A model generated the notes under the pieces. That model was given only the letters and a program-made list of their open reading frames with translations. It searched no databases and had not been told where the DNA came from. A DNA stretch of 26,088 nucleotides. Origin: an uncultured Collinsella sp. (lineage in GTDB: Bacteria; Actinomycetota; Coriobacteriia; Coriobacteriales; Coriobacteriaceae). Position numbers and translations under genes: made by a program. Each line of letters opens with the position of its first letter. Positions within the stretch are counted from its first letter, which is position 1. Positions 15,103 to 22,734 of the stretch are shown in pieces. The stretch lies in assembly GCA_959602875.1 (NCBI GenBank), contig CAUGVQ010000020.1, forward strand, positions 1-26,088, given 5' to 3'.

Positions 15103-16230
15103 CTATGATGGGCGCGTTGCGGCACCGATGATTTGGTGGCGCCTTCGCCACTCGCCCGGTGCCGAGCTGTGCGTGCGTTTGAAGGCGCGCGTGAACGTCT
15201 CAACGTTGTGATAACCAGTGGCTTCGGCTACGTTCGCTACGGAAAGACTACTTTCCAGAAGTAGGCGCTCGGCGCGCGTGAGACGTACATTCTCAGCAAA
15301 GGCGGAAAACGTCATACCCGTAAGTGCGCGAATGATTTTTGATGTGGCCGGGACGCTGTAGCCAACATGCTCGGCAACCTCGGAAAGCGAAACCGCTCCG
15401 CCCCGTGCGACGATAACCCTTAGCATCTCCGTGCCGGCGCAAGTGGCCGACCGTACCCCCATCGGCATGCGCGCGGCTTTTCCGTGTCGGCGCATGAGTT
15501 CTCCGAGCAAGATGGTGGCGAGGCTGGTGAGCATTCGTTCGGCGTAGCGATCGGTCGACTGCTGCTCGTGCCAGAGGGCAAGAATAAGGGTGCGGATGGG
15601 CGTGTCGTCTCCTGTGGCAAAGAGCGCATAAGGGATGATGCTGGTGCCGTAGATGCCGCTTACAAAGAAATGCCCCAGCTTATCACCGCTTTGCATACTT
15701 GTGAGAAACAGGTCGGCAAAAGTGCTTGTACGGATGAGGACGTTGAGTACGAGGTCGTTCTCGTCCGCCCACACTTCATGCGTGACGCCGGGCGCTATGA
15801 GGCAGAAGTCGCCTTGTTCGAGGTCAAGCTCTGCGTCGAGTATGCGCTGACGGCAGGTGCCTTGAAGCACGTAGGCAGCCTCGAAGAAGTCATGATGATG
15901 GGTGAAGCGGGGGAGACAGCGGGGATGCTTGACGACGGCGACGGCGCGTCCCTCGGCAAAGAAGCCGCCCTCGATGAGATGGGCGTTGATGGTCGAGGGG
16001 TCGCAGGCGTAGCTTACGTATGGAAGTGCGGGGTCGGTACGTGCGAGGAGCGCCTCGCAAGCGGCAGGACCCTCGTCTGCAGCGTTACGGTATGCCCGGT
16101 AGAACGCCTCCTCGGCGTCCCATGCAAGCAGCTCGGCTGGCATGCCGAGGGGGGATTCTCCGAGTGAGGTGTGCGGTGTTGCTTGGGATGCCGCGCCGTT
16201 ATGCGAACATTCCGAGGTTCTTGCTGCCAT
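15103..16230 (-). CDS. AraC-family transcriptional regulator (rhamnosidase locus)
   Basis: The 375-residue protein has an N-terminal cupin sensor part with the HHHDFFEAAYVLQGTC stretch near residue 130 and EQGDFCLIAPGVTHEVW near residue 155, and a C-terminal double helix-turn-helix. The latter shows SLSEVAEHVGYSVPATSKIIRALTG (first helix pair, about residues 280-305) and SVANVAEATGYHNVETFTRAF then KRTHSSAPGEWRR (second, to the C-terminus). It should bind a sugar and activate transcription. ATG 16230 is chosen over the 11-codon-longer start at 16263 because GAAGGGGC precedes it. It lies upstream of and in the same direction as the GH78 gene. Confidence 0.9.
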   Translation of the reverse strand: MAARTSECSHNGAASQATPHTSLGESPLGMPAELLAWDAEEAFYRAYRNAADEGPAACEALLARTDPALPYVSYACDPSTINAHLIEGGFFAEGRAVAVVKHPRCLPRFTHHHDFFEAAYVLQGTCRQRILDAELDLEQGDFCLIAPGVTHEVWADENDLVLNVLIRTSTFADLFLTSMQSGDKLGHFFVSGIYGTSIIPYALFATGDDTPIRTLILALWHEQQSTDRYAERMLTSLATILLGELMRRHGKAARMPMGVRSATCAGTEMLRVIVARGGAVSLSEVAEHVGYSVPATSKIIRALTGMTFSAFAENVRLTRAERLLLESSLSVANVAEATGYHNVETFTRAFKRTHSSAPGEWRRRHQIIGAATRPS

Positions 16231-16332
16231 GATGCCCCTTCTCTGTTCTGCAAAGCGTACCATGTACCGTTTTTTGCAGCTAGGGACGATGGGCGGCGGA
16301 AGCGCACGTATATCTGCGAACTTGCGAGACGC

Positions 16333-17703
16333 CTAGCGCAAGAAGAGCCGGATGATCTTGTCCTTCCAGCCGGTGTAGGGCTGATAGCGCATGGGCATGT
16401 CGATCCAGTTGTACTTCTTCAAGATCGACTTCTCGTGGCTGAAGGTCATAAAGCTGTACTTGCCGTGGTAGCTTCCCATGCCCGAGGCGCCCACGCCGCC
16501 AAAGCCCATCTCACTCGTGGCGAGGTGAAGCACCGTGTCGTTGACGCAGCCACCGCCAAAGGGTACGTGCGCGAGGAAGCGGTCCTCGAGCGCGCGGCTC
16601 TTGGTGAAGAGGTAGAGCGCGAGCGGCTTTGGGCGCTCCTTGATGAAGGCCTCGGCCTCCTCGATCGTCTTGTACGTGATGATGGGCATGATGGGGCCAA
16701 AGATCTCCTCGCCCATAACGGCGTCCTCGGCGGTGACGCCGTCCATGACCGTGGGCTCGATCTGGAGTGTCTCTGCGTTGGAGCCGCCGCCCCACACGAC
16801 CTTGCTCGTATCGATAAGGCCGAGCAGACGGTCAAAATGCTTCTGGTTGACGATCTTGCCCCAGTTGGGGTTCTCGAGCGGGCGCTCGCCGAGCATACGC
16901 ACGATCTGCTTTTTCACCTCGGCCAAAAACGCATCGTGCACGCGCTCGTCCACCAAGATGTAGTCGGGTGCCACGCAGGTCTGGCCGCAGTTGAGGTACT
17001 TGCCAAAGACGGTGCGCGCCGCCGCGATCTTGAGGTTTGCGTCCGCGGCGATGATGCAGGGGCTTTTGCCGCCGAGCTCAAGCGTGACGGGGGTGAGGTG
17101 CTCGGACGCCTTGCTCATGACGAGCTTGCCCACCGTAACGCCGCCGGTGAAGAAGATGTAGTCAAAGGTTTGGTCGAGAAGCTCGGTGTTCTCGGCACGG
17201 CCGCCTTCCACGACGGTGACGAGCTCGGGCGGGAGTGCCTCGGATACGATCTTGCGCATGATGGCCGAGGTCGCCGGCGAATAGGCGCTCGGCTTGAGCA
17301 CGCACGTGTTGCCCGCTGCGAGCGCGCCCGCCAGGGGCTCCATCGTCAGCATGAACGGATAGTTCCACGGGCTCATGATGAGGACGCAGCCGTAGGGCTC
17401 GGCCACGGTGAAGCTCTTGGCGTGGAAGTTCGCGAGGCCGGTGTGCTTGCGATGGCGGCGTGCCCAGCGGCGCACGTGACGAATCTGATAGCGGAGCTCG
17501 GCCAGAGTAAGGCCGACCTCGCACATGTAGCTCTCGGTCGCGGACTTGCCCAGATCGCTTTTGAGGGCGGCGTTGATGGCGTCCTCATTGTCCACAATGG
17601 CGCGCTCGAGGGCGCGGAGCGCCTGGATGCGCGCCTCTATGGGGATGGTCGCCCCGCTTGCGAAGTGGGCGCGGCAGGCGTTGACGGTATTGGCGATGGA
17701 CAC
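16333..17703 (-). CDS. Aldehyde dehydrogenase, class-3-like
   Basis: The 456-residue enzyme oxidises aldehydes to acids with NAD(P). The active-site Cys is in NCGQTCVAPDY near residue 242 and the general-base Glu in LELGGKSP near residue 210; the cofactor site is SPWNYPF near residue 110, and FTGGVTVGKLV near residue 180. The short N-terminus and a C-terminal tail (WKDKIIRLFLR) match class-3 ALDH rather than the longer class-1/2. The start is GTG 17703-17701, directly after TAGGAGACACC; it lies 8 bases beyond the stop of the alcohol dehydrogenase gene, so the pair is one operon that can convert an alcohol to an acid or the reverse. The substrate is not evident. Confidence 0.93.
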   Translation of the reverse strand: MSIANTVNACRAHFASGATIPIEARIQALRALERAIVDNEDAINAALKSDLGKSATESYMCEVGLTLAELRYQIRHVRRWARRHRKHTGLANFHAKSFTVAEPYGCVLIMSPWNYPFMLTMEPLAGALAAGNTCVLKPSAYSPATSAIMRKIVSEALPPELVTVVEGGRAENTELLDQTFDYIFFTGGVTVGKLVMSKASEHLTPVTLELGGKSPCIIAADANLKIAAARTVFGKYLNCGQTCVAPDYILVDERVHDAFLAEVKKQIVRMLGERPLENPNWGKIVNQKHFDRLLGLIDTSKVVWGGGSNAETLQIEPTVMDGVTAEDAVMGEEIFGPIMPIITYKTIEEAEAFIKERPKPLALYLFTKSRALEDRFLAHVPFGGGCVNDTVLHLATSEMGFGGVGASGMGSYHGKYSFMTFSHEKSILKKYNWIDMPMRYQPYTGWKDKIIRLFLR

Positions 17704-17711
17704 GGTGTCTC

Positions 17712-19082
17712 CTAGCGGTTCGGGCGGATGGTGGTGCGGGCGCGGCGCGCGGCGCGCTTGGCCCGGCGGCCGGCGGCGCGGACAACGCGCTTCATGCAGG
17801 CGACGATGCCGGGGGCTGTGGACGCCGCCATCGTTCCGGCTGCGGTTTCGCGCGTCCCCTCGGCAGTGCCATCGGCGTCTGCGGGATTCTGCACTACATG
17901 GTACATATGCTCGAGCTCGCGTGCGTCCATAAGGCGGGGGACCGGGTAGAGCGGGTTGCCCTCGGCGTCGGCGTGGGCAGCCATGACGGGGATGTCCTCG
18001 TTGCGGATGTCGGGGAGCGTGGTGGGGATGCCCATCTGCTCGTTCATATTGCGCACCCAGGTGGTGAAGGTGCGGACGGCCTCGGCATCTTCCGCGTCCG
18101 CCGCGGCCACACCCGAGCGGCGCGCGAGCTCGGCCAGGCGCTTCTCGCATGCCTCGCCGTACTCATCGAGGAAATAGGGGAGCAGCACCGCGTTGGCAAG
18201 ACCGTGCGCGATGCCGTACTGGCCGCCGAGCGAGTGCGCGACGGCGTGCACGTATCCCACGTAGCTCTTGGTGAAGGCGATGCCCGCGCAGTAGGCGGCG
18301 TGGAGCATCTGCGCGCGGGCCTCGGCATCGCCGCCGTCGCGGTAGGCGCGCAGGAGGTAGCTGCGAATGAGCGAGACGGCCTCGATGGCGCGCTCGCGGG
18401 TCTCGCGCGTGGTGGAGCGGCCGATATAAGCCTCGGTGGCGTGCACGAGCGCGTCCATGCCGGTCGTTGCCGTGATGTGCGCGGGGAGCCCGAGGGTGGT
18501 TCGGTAGTCGAGCACCGCGTAGTGCGGAATGAGGCAGAAGTCGTTGATGGGGTACTTGTAATGGGTCTTGTCATCGGTGATGACCGCGGCGAGCGTGGTC
18601 TCGGACCCCGTGCCCGCGGTAGTTGGTACGGCAATGAGCAAGGGAAGCGGGCGCAAGACGCGCAGGATGCCGCGCATCTTGGTAACGGGCTTTTTGGGGC
18701 GGACGATGCGCGCGCCCGTGACCTTGGCGCAGTCCATGGCCGACCCGCCGCCGAAAGCGATGATGGCGCCGCAGCCGTCTGCCAGGTAGCGCTTGCGCGC
18801 CGCCTCTACGTTAGAGATGGTGGGATTGGGCACGACCTCATCAAAGATGGTGTAGGCCACGCCGCGCTCCGTGAGGTCCTGCTCAAGCTCACGCGTAAGA
18901 CCGAGCTTGGTGATGTTGCGGTCGGTCACGATGAGCGCGCGGGCGATGTTCTTGCGGGCAAGAAGATCTGCGGCATCGCCGAAGGTTTTCAAAGGCTTGG
19001 GCTCCCGGTAGGGAAGGACGGGGAGCGCGATGCGAAATGCCGTCTGATAGACACGGCACCAGAGCTTGCGTACGGGATGCAT
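17712..19082 (-). CDS. Iron-containing alcohol dehydrogenase with basic C-terminal tail
   Basis: The 456-residue protein is a group III metal-dependent alcohol dehydrogenase. The nucleotide loop GGGSAMDCAK is near residue 108, VPTTAGTGSE near residue 148, and the metal ligands are in TGMDALVHATEA (Asp and His, about 205-215) and GYVHAVAHSLGGQYGIAHG (about 268-286). It interconverts alcohols and aldehydes with NAD(P)H. After about residue 400 the usual domain ends and a 50-residue low-complexity tail follows, finishing with a run rich in Arg and Lys (KRVVRAAGRRAKRAARRAR), not normal for the family. ATG 19082 has GGAGGA four bases ahead; a second ATG four bases upstream is out of frame. Confidence 0.92.
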   Translation of the reverse strand: MHPVRKLWCRVYQTAFRIALPVLPYREPKPLKTFGDAADLLARKNIARALIVTDRNITKLGLTRELEQDLTERGVAYTIFDEVVPNPTISNVEAARKRYLADGCGAIIAFGGGSAMDCAKVTGARIVRPKKPVTKMRGILRVLRPLPLLIAVPTTAGTGSETTLAAVITDDKTHYKYPINDFCLIPHYAVLDYRTTLGLPAHITATTGMDALVHATEAYIGRSTTRETRERAIEAVSLIRSYLLRAYRDGGDAEARAQMLHAAYCAGIAFTKSYVGYVHAVAHSLGGQYGIAHGLANAVLLPYFLDEYGEACEKRLAELARRSGVAAADAEDAEAVRTFTTWVRNMNEQMGIPTTLPDIRNEDIPVMAAHADAEGNPLYPVPRLMDARELEHMYHVVQNPADADGTAEGTRETAAGTMAASTAPGIVACMKRVVRAAGRRAKRAARRARTTIRPNR

Positions 19083-19420
19083 TCATTCCTCCAACCTGAC
19101 CGCACGCGCGGCCGCAGGGTAGGATATCCCATTGACGGAAGGTAACAAAACGTCAACTGAATATCATGTGTGAGCTGTGGAGATGGTGGGCGCCGCTCCC
19201 TGTCGCCGTTTCCGTTTCGACGCAGCTCAGGCTCTTGTTCACCTGAGAGCGCGTGGGCTGTTTTCGATGGTTTCGTTTCCAAGCTGTTGCGCGAACGTTT
19301 CCGTTGCGAGCGCCCGCGGCGGCAATCCGTCTTGACGCTAAACTACTCGTGGCAAAATGCGCGCCGCTGTCCGGTGCGCCGGTCGTCTGCTGCGACCGCT
19401 GTATTCGAGGGGAGACTTCC

Positions 19421-20776
19421 ATGAGCTATACCCAGAGGGTCATCGATGAGCTGAAGGACCGCTACGCGGACCAGCCCGAGTTCCTGCAGGCCGCCACGGA
19501 GGTGCTCGAGTCGCTCGAGCCCGCCGTCGAGGCACATCCCGAGTTTGAGGAGGCCTCGCTGCTCGAGCGCCTCGTGGAGCCCGAGCGCGTCATCATGTTC
19601 CGCGTGCCCTGGGTCGACGACGAGGGCAAGATTCAGGTCAACCGCGGTTACCGCGTCGAGTTCAACTCCGCGATCGGCCCCTACAAGGGCGGCCTGCGTT
19701 TCAACCCCACGGTCACCCTCGGCATGCTGAAGTTCCTCGGTTTCGAGCAGATCTTCAAGAACGCCCTCACCACGCTCCCCATGGGCGGCGGCAAGGGCGG
19801 CTCGGACTTCGACCCCAAGGGCAAGTCCAACCGCGAGATCATGGCGTTCTGCCAGAGCTTCATGACCGAGCTCTGCCGTCACATCGGTCCCAACACCGAC
19901 GTTCCCGCCGGCGACCTCGGCGTTGGTGGCCGCGAGATCGGCTACCTGTTCGGCCAGTACAAGCGCCTGTGCAACGAGTGGTCGGGCGTTCTTACCGGCA
20001 AGGGTCTCACCTTCGGCGGTTCGCTCGCCCGTACCGAGGCGACCGGCTACGGTCTTGTCTACTTTGTCGATGAGTACCTCAAGAGCAACGGCGACTCCTT
20101 CGAGGGCAAGAAGGTCGTTGTTCACGGCTCCGGCAACGTTGCCATCTACGCTATCCAGAAGGTTACCGAGCTCGGCGGTACCGTCATCGCCTGCTCTGAC
20201 ACCAAGGGCTGGGTCGAGGACGCCGAGGGCATCGACTACCAGGTGCTCGAGCACATCTACAACAAGAAGCGTTCCGGCAACGACCGCGGCGTGAGCCTCG
20301 CTATGTACGTCGATGAACGCCCCGGCGCCGTCTGGCACGCCGAGGACGGTCGCGGCGTCTGGAAGCTCGCATGCGACATCGCGCTGCCCTGCGCCCGTGA
20401 GAACACGCTTCTTCTCGAGGATGCCGAGGCGCTCGTGGCGGGTGGCTGCAAGGTCGTGGGCGAGGGCGCCAACATGCCCACCACGCTCGACGCCACTGCC
20501 TATCTGCAGGAGCACGGCGTCGCCTTCATGCCCGGCAAGGCCGCTAACGCTGGCGGCGTTCTTGTGTCCGGTCTTGAGATGAGCCAGAACGCCGAGCACC
20601 TCTCCTGGACCTTCGAAGAGGTTGACGGCAAGCTCGAGGCGCTCATGCGCGGCATGTTCCACAACGTGGATGACACCGCGCGTGCCTATGGGCACGAGGG
20701 TGACTTCGTCATGGGTGCCAACATCGCTGGCTTCCTGAAGGTTGCCGACGCCATGATGGCGCAGGGCGTGTGCTAG
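19421..20776 (+). CDS. gdhA: Glutamate dehydrogenase, hexameric type
   Basis: The 451-residue enzyme interconverts 2-oxoglutarate plus ammonium and glutamate. It shows PYKGGLRFNPTVTLGMLKFL near residue 87, the active-site PMGGGKGGSDFDPKGKS near residue 121, DVPAGDLGVGGREIGYLFGQ (about 160-180), and the Rossmann GSGNVA near residue 236 followed by ACSDTKGW, where a Ser-Asp at the end of the second strand fits NADP preference (inference). ATG 19421 is selected over an upstream in-frame start because GAGGGGAG lies just ahead and family N-termini match. Codon use is strongly biased, suggesting high expression. A strong terminator follows. Confidence 0.96.
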   Translation: MSYTQRVIDELKDRYADQPEFLQAATEVLESLEPAVEAHPEFEEASLLERLVEPERVIMFRVPWVDDEGKIQVNRGYRVEFNSAIGPYKGGLRFNPTVTLGMLKFLGFEQIFKNALTTLPMGGGKGGSDFDPKGKSNREIMAFCQSFMTELCRHIGPNTDVPAGDLGVGGREIGYLFGQYKRLCNEWSGVLTGKGLTFGGSLARTEATGYGLVYFVDEYLKSNGDSFEGKKVVVHGSGNVAIYAIQKVTELGGTVIACSDTKGWVEDAEGIDYQVLEHIYNKKRSGNDRGVSLAMYVDERPGAVWHAEDGRGVWKLACDIALPCARENTLLLEDAEALVAGGCKVVGEGANMPTTLDATAYLQEHGVAFMPGKAANAGGVLVSGLEMSQNAEHLSWTFEEVDGKLEALMRGMFHNVDDTARAYGHEGDFVMGANIAGFLKVADAMMAQGVC

Positions 20777-20829
20777 TCAACGCGCCGTCTTTTCACTGAC
20801 GTATATCCGGGTGATTCTCGGAGGGCAGG

Positions 20830-20853
20830 GAGGGGCCGCAAGGCCCCTCTTTT
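20830..20853 (+). terminator. Intrinsic terminator of gdhA
   Basis: GAGGGGCC (20830-20837) pairs with GGCCCCTC (20842-20849) around a GCAA tetraloop, followed by TTTT. Confidence 0.93.
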
Positions 20854-20904
20854 GCGTACGGGCTGGGAGTTGATATGGGCTCAATGAGTGGGCTTACTTG
20901 AAAC

Positions 20905-21084
20905 AAATAACCCCCTCATGCGCAAAAAACCGTTTGCTGACCTCCGCCATGCTGGCAATTCTCTGCGTAGGTAGTAGCGGGGGCGATGACCGTCATCGTT
21001 TTCCCAGTTGAAGTTTCTGTTCAATATCGTCTAACGACGCAATTGAGGTCAGCAAACGATTATTTGCGCAGCAGGGGGTTATTT
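20905..21084. repeat. 180-bp element with 40-bp imperfect terminal inverted repeats
   Basis: The left arm (20905-20944) starts AAATAACCCCCT and ends TTTGCTGACCTC; the right arm (21045-21084) is its reverse complement at 36 of 40 positions. The 100-bp interior has no open frame of note but contains a perfect 15-bp palindrome, CGATGAC C GTCATCG (20984-20998). No target-site duplication is obvious. It lies between convergent gdhA and the nuclease-like gene, and its right end overlaps the latter's stop codon. A miniature transposable element, a long convergent-terminator structure or an invertible segment are the possibilities; no recombinase gene is near. Confidence 0.8.
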
Positions 21085-22142
21085 TAACAGGGTCTAAGAC
21101 CGAAGGCACAGCGCAGCCCATTCAATAGTGCGATCTGCTTCACGCGATAACCCTTCGTTCTGTTGTCGTAGCGCTTCCCCGCTCTACGATGGACCATCTT
21201 TGCAATGACCTCCATTGCCTCTATGTTGCGAAGTTGCTGGTCATTGAGGGGAAACGTCTTGATGCCCATGGCGCTGAGACCCATGTCGCGCTTTTCATCG
21301 TGCTGGCGCCTTACGGTTGCATCATGGAACGAACCGTTGTATTCAAGGGTCGAGAGGGCGGGGAAGACGTAGGCGTCGCATACCGCCTGTCGCATGCCGG
21401 ATACCCTGGTTGCCTCTTCGGTGAATTCGATGGTGTGGTTGAGCAGCATTTTCGACAAACCGAATCCGCCGGCGCTACGCGGAGCGTGAAATAGTGCCGC
21501 CATGATCGCCTCCATAGGAGAGCGTGCTCCGTCAAGTGCGATTGCATTTGCGCGCGCGGCGATGCCCATCCCGTTGATGCCGCGCACATTCTTCAGCATC
21601 GCCTCCATTTCGTAGCCTGTGAGAACGGGGTCTCCCTCGTAGTAGGACAAGGACGGATCGTCCTCGCCCGCGCAAATTGGCGTCGCGTTGTCTGCGAGGA
21701 GCGTGTGGTTTTCCGGAAGGGAAAACGAGCCGCGAAGTTCCATGAGCAGGGCAATGGTCTGATACAGGTCGTGGGACTGGGCATACTGGATGGCAGCAAG
21801 CGCCGGGCATACCGAATAGACGCCCGGGGTGACCTCCATGATCGAACCTTGGGGCAGGCTGGTGCTTATCACGTGTAAGGAAAGTTCCTCAGTGTGCGGC
21901 CGGAGGTTATCGCCGCCAACGAGGGCATCGATGGCGCCGTCTCCGTCGGTGAAACCCTCGCGAAGGAGGAGCGAGCGGTCTAAGCCATTACCATGAGCGG
22001 TTCGAGAGTTCAAGACCCGCGCCTGCTCTTCTGCATCGAGCGCGCGCCATGGCAGCCTGCCGTAGCGGCGGCGGGCGCTGCGGATGCCGCGGAGGGCGGA
22101 GGCGTGGGATACCACTATGACGGGGGCGGATACAGACTTCAT
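21084..22142 (-). CDS. Predicted PD-(D/E)XK nuclease-like protein, DUF559-like C-terminus
   Basis: The 352-residue protein is not one I can name. Its C-terminal third has the layout of a VSR/DUF559 endonuclease fold: RSPMEAIMAALFHAPR near residue 208, an Asp in CDAYVFPALSTLEYNG (about 258-273) with a following Glu-Tyr-Asn, and RRQHDEKRDMGLSAMGIKTFPL (split: QHDEKRD about 283-289). A catalytic Lys after the Glu is not evident, so activity is doubtful. The N-terminal part, with HVISTSLPQGSIM and MEVTPGVYSVCPALAAIQYA, resembles AbiEi-type proteins, inferred by pattern only. I believe such genes are common paralogues in Coriobacteriia. No strong ribosome binding site precedes ATG 22142. Confidence 0.7.
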   Translation of the reverse strand: MKSVSAPVIVVSHASALRGIRSARRRYGRLPWRALDAEEQARVLNSRTAHGNGLDRSLLLREGFTDGDGAIDALVGGDNLRPHTEELSLHVISTSLPQGSIMEVTPGVYSVCPALAAIQYAQSHDLYQTIALLMELRGSFSLPENHTLLADNATPICAGEDDPSLSYYEGDPVLTGYEMEAMLKNVRGINGMGIAARANAIALDGARSPMEAIMAALFHAPRSAGGFGLSKMLLNHTIEFTEEATRVSGMRQAVCDAYVFPALSTLEYNGSFHDATVRRQHDEKRDMGLSAMGIKTFPLNDQQLRNIEAMEVIAKMVHRRAGKRYDNRTKGYRVKQIALLNGLRCAFGLRPC

Positions 22143-22223
22143 GGGCAGAAGGTAGCGCTTGAAGTGCCGCTCCGCAAGGCTTTGTCAGCATTTGCCGAGG
22201 ATTGCCGCTCGCGCTCGGTAAAC

Positions 22224-22271
22224 GGTCATCTAGCTGGTCAGATACTGGTCAGGCGGTTAGCTTCCTGTCAG
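22224..22271. repeat. Helically spaced GGTCA repeats upstream of the nuclease-like gene
   Basis: GGTCA occurs at 22224, 22236 and 22247, the last two inside identical CTGGTCAG octamers (22234-22241, 22245-22252), and a related CTGTCAG lies at 22265. Spacing is 11-12 bases, about one DNA turn. They lie 80-130 bases before the minus-strand gene and about 190 before the plus-strand gene; the remainder of 22143-22454 shows no gene. Confidence 0.4.
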
Positions 22272-22417
22272 ATTCTTGCTAGTAGTGTCGGAGAGCGGGC
22301 GGACGCGGGCGGTGGCTCCTTACGCGCTCTGGCAGATTGGGAGGCGCGATTTTTCTAGCTTTCCGACCCTGATGCTAGGGGTTTGGGGATTGGCCCCGGT
22401 CGTGCATGGGGCTTTCG

Positions 22418-22423
22418 TATAAT
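22418..22423 (+). promoter_or_regulatory. -10 box of the small membrane protein / amylosucrase operon
   Basis: A perfect TATAAT lies 31 bases before the ATG at 22455. A matching -35 at 17 bases is not clear (TTGGCC at 22390 is 22 bases away). Confidence 0.5.
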
Positions 22424-22454
22424 GAGCGCGTGCCATATTGAGCGGGGAGGACCT

Positions 22455-22718
22455 ATGCCAAAGGATTACATCTCGATTGCGCTCGGCGTTCTGTCGATGC
22501 TCATATCCTTTGTTCCGGTCATTCCCTTGCAACTGGTGGGTGCAGTCGCCGGGGTCGGGGGTTTCATGTTGGGCCGTCGTGCACGGCGTGAGGACTATCG
22601 TCGTGACTTCACGTGCGCGATCGGCATGATCAGCTCTGGGGTGGGTGTGTTCCTCTGTCTGCTCGCGCCTGTGCTTGCGATTGTGAGCAATGTCATTCTT
22701 CTGTTCATGCCAAGGTAA
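22455..22718 (+). CDS. Small membrane protein, function unknown
   Basis: The 87-residue protein has about three hydrophobic segments (residues 6-24, 26-40 and 55-84) with a short basic loop, GRRARREDYRRD, between the second and third, likely cytoplasmic. I do not recognise it. ATG 22455 is preceded by GGGGAGG and a TATAAT promoter. It is 16 bases ahead of the amylosucrase-like gene and on the same strand, so the two are probably co-transcribed, but no functional link is evident. Confidence 0.75.
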   Translation: MPKDYISIALGVLSMLISFVPVIPLQLVGAVAGVGGFMLGRRARREDYRRDFTCAIGMISSGVGVFLCLLAPVLAIVSNVILLFMPR

Positions 22719-22734
22719 AAGGTTAGGAGTGCGC

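Noticed and set aside
19343..20695. 450-codon minus-strand frame opposite gdhA
   Set aside because: Mirror of highly biased gdhA codons; no recognisable domain.
22213..22224. Third copy of the CGGTAAACGG core seen upstream of adhE
   Set aside because: Only the 10-base core is shared and the context is unrelated; probably chance.
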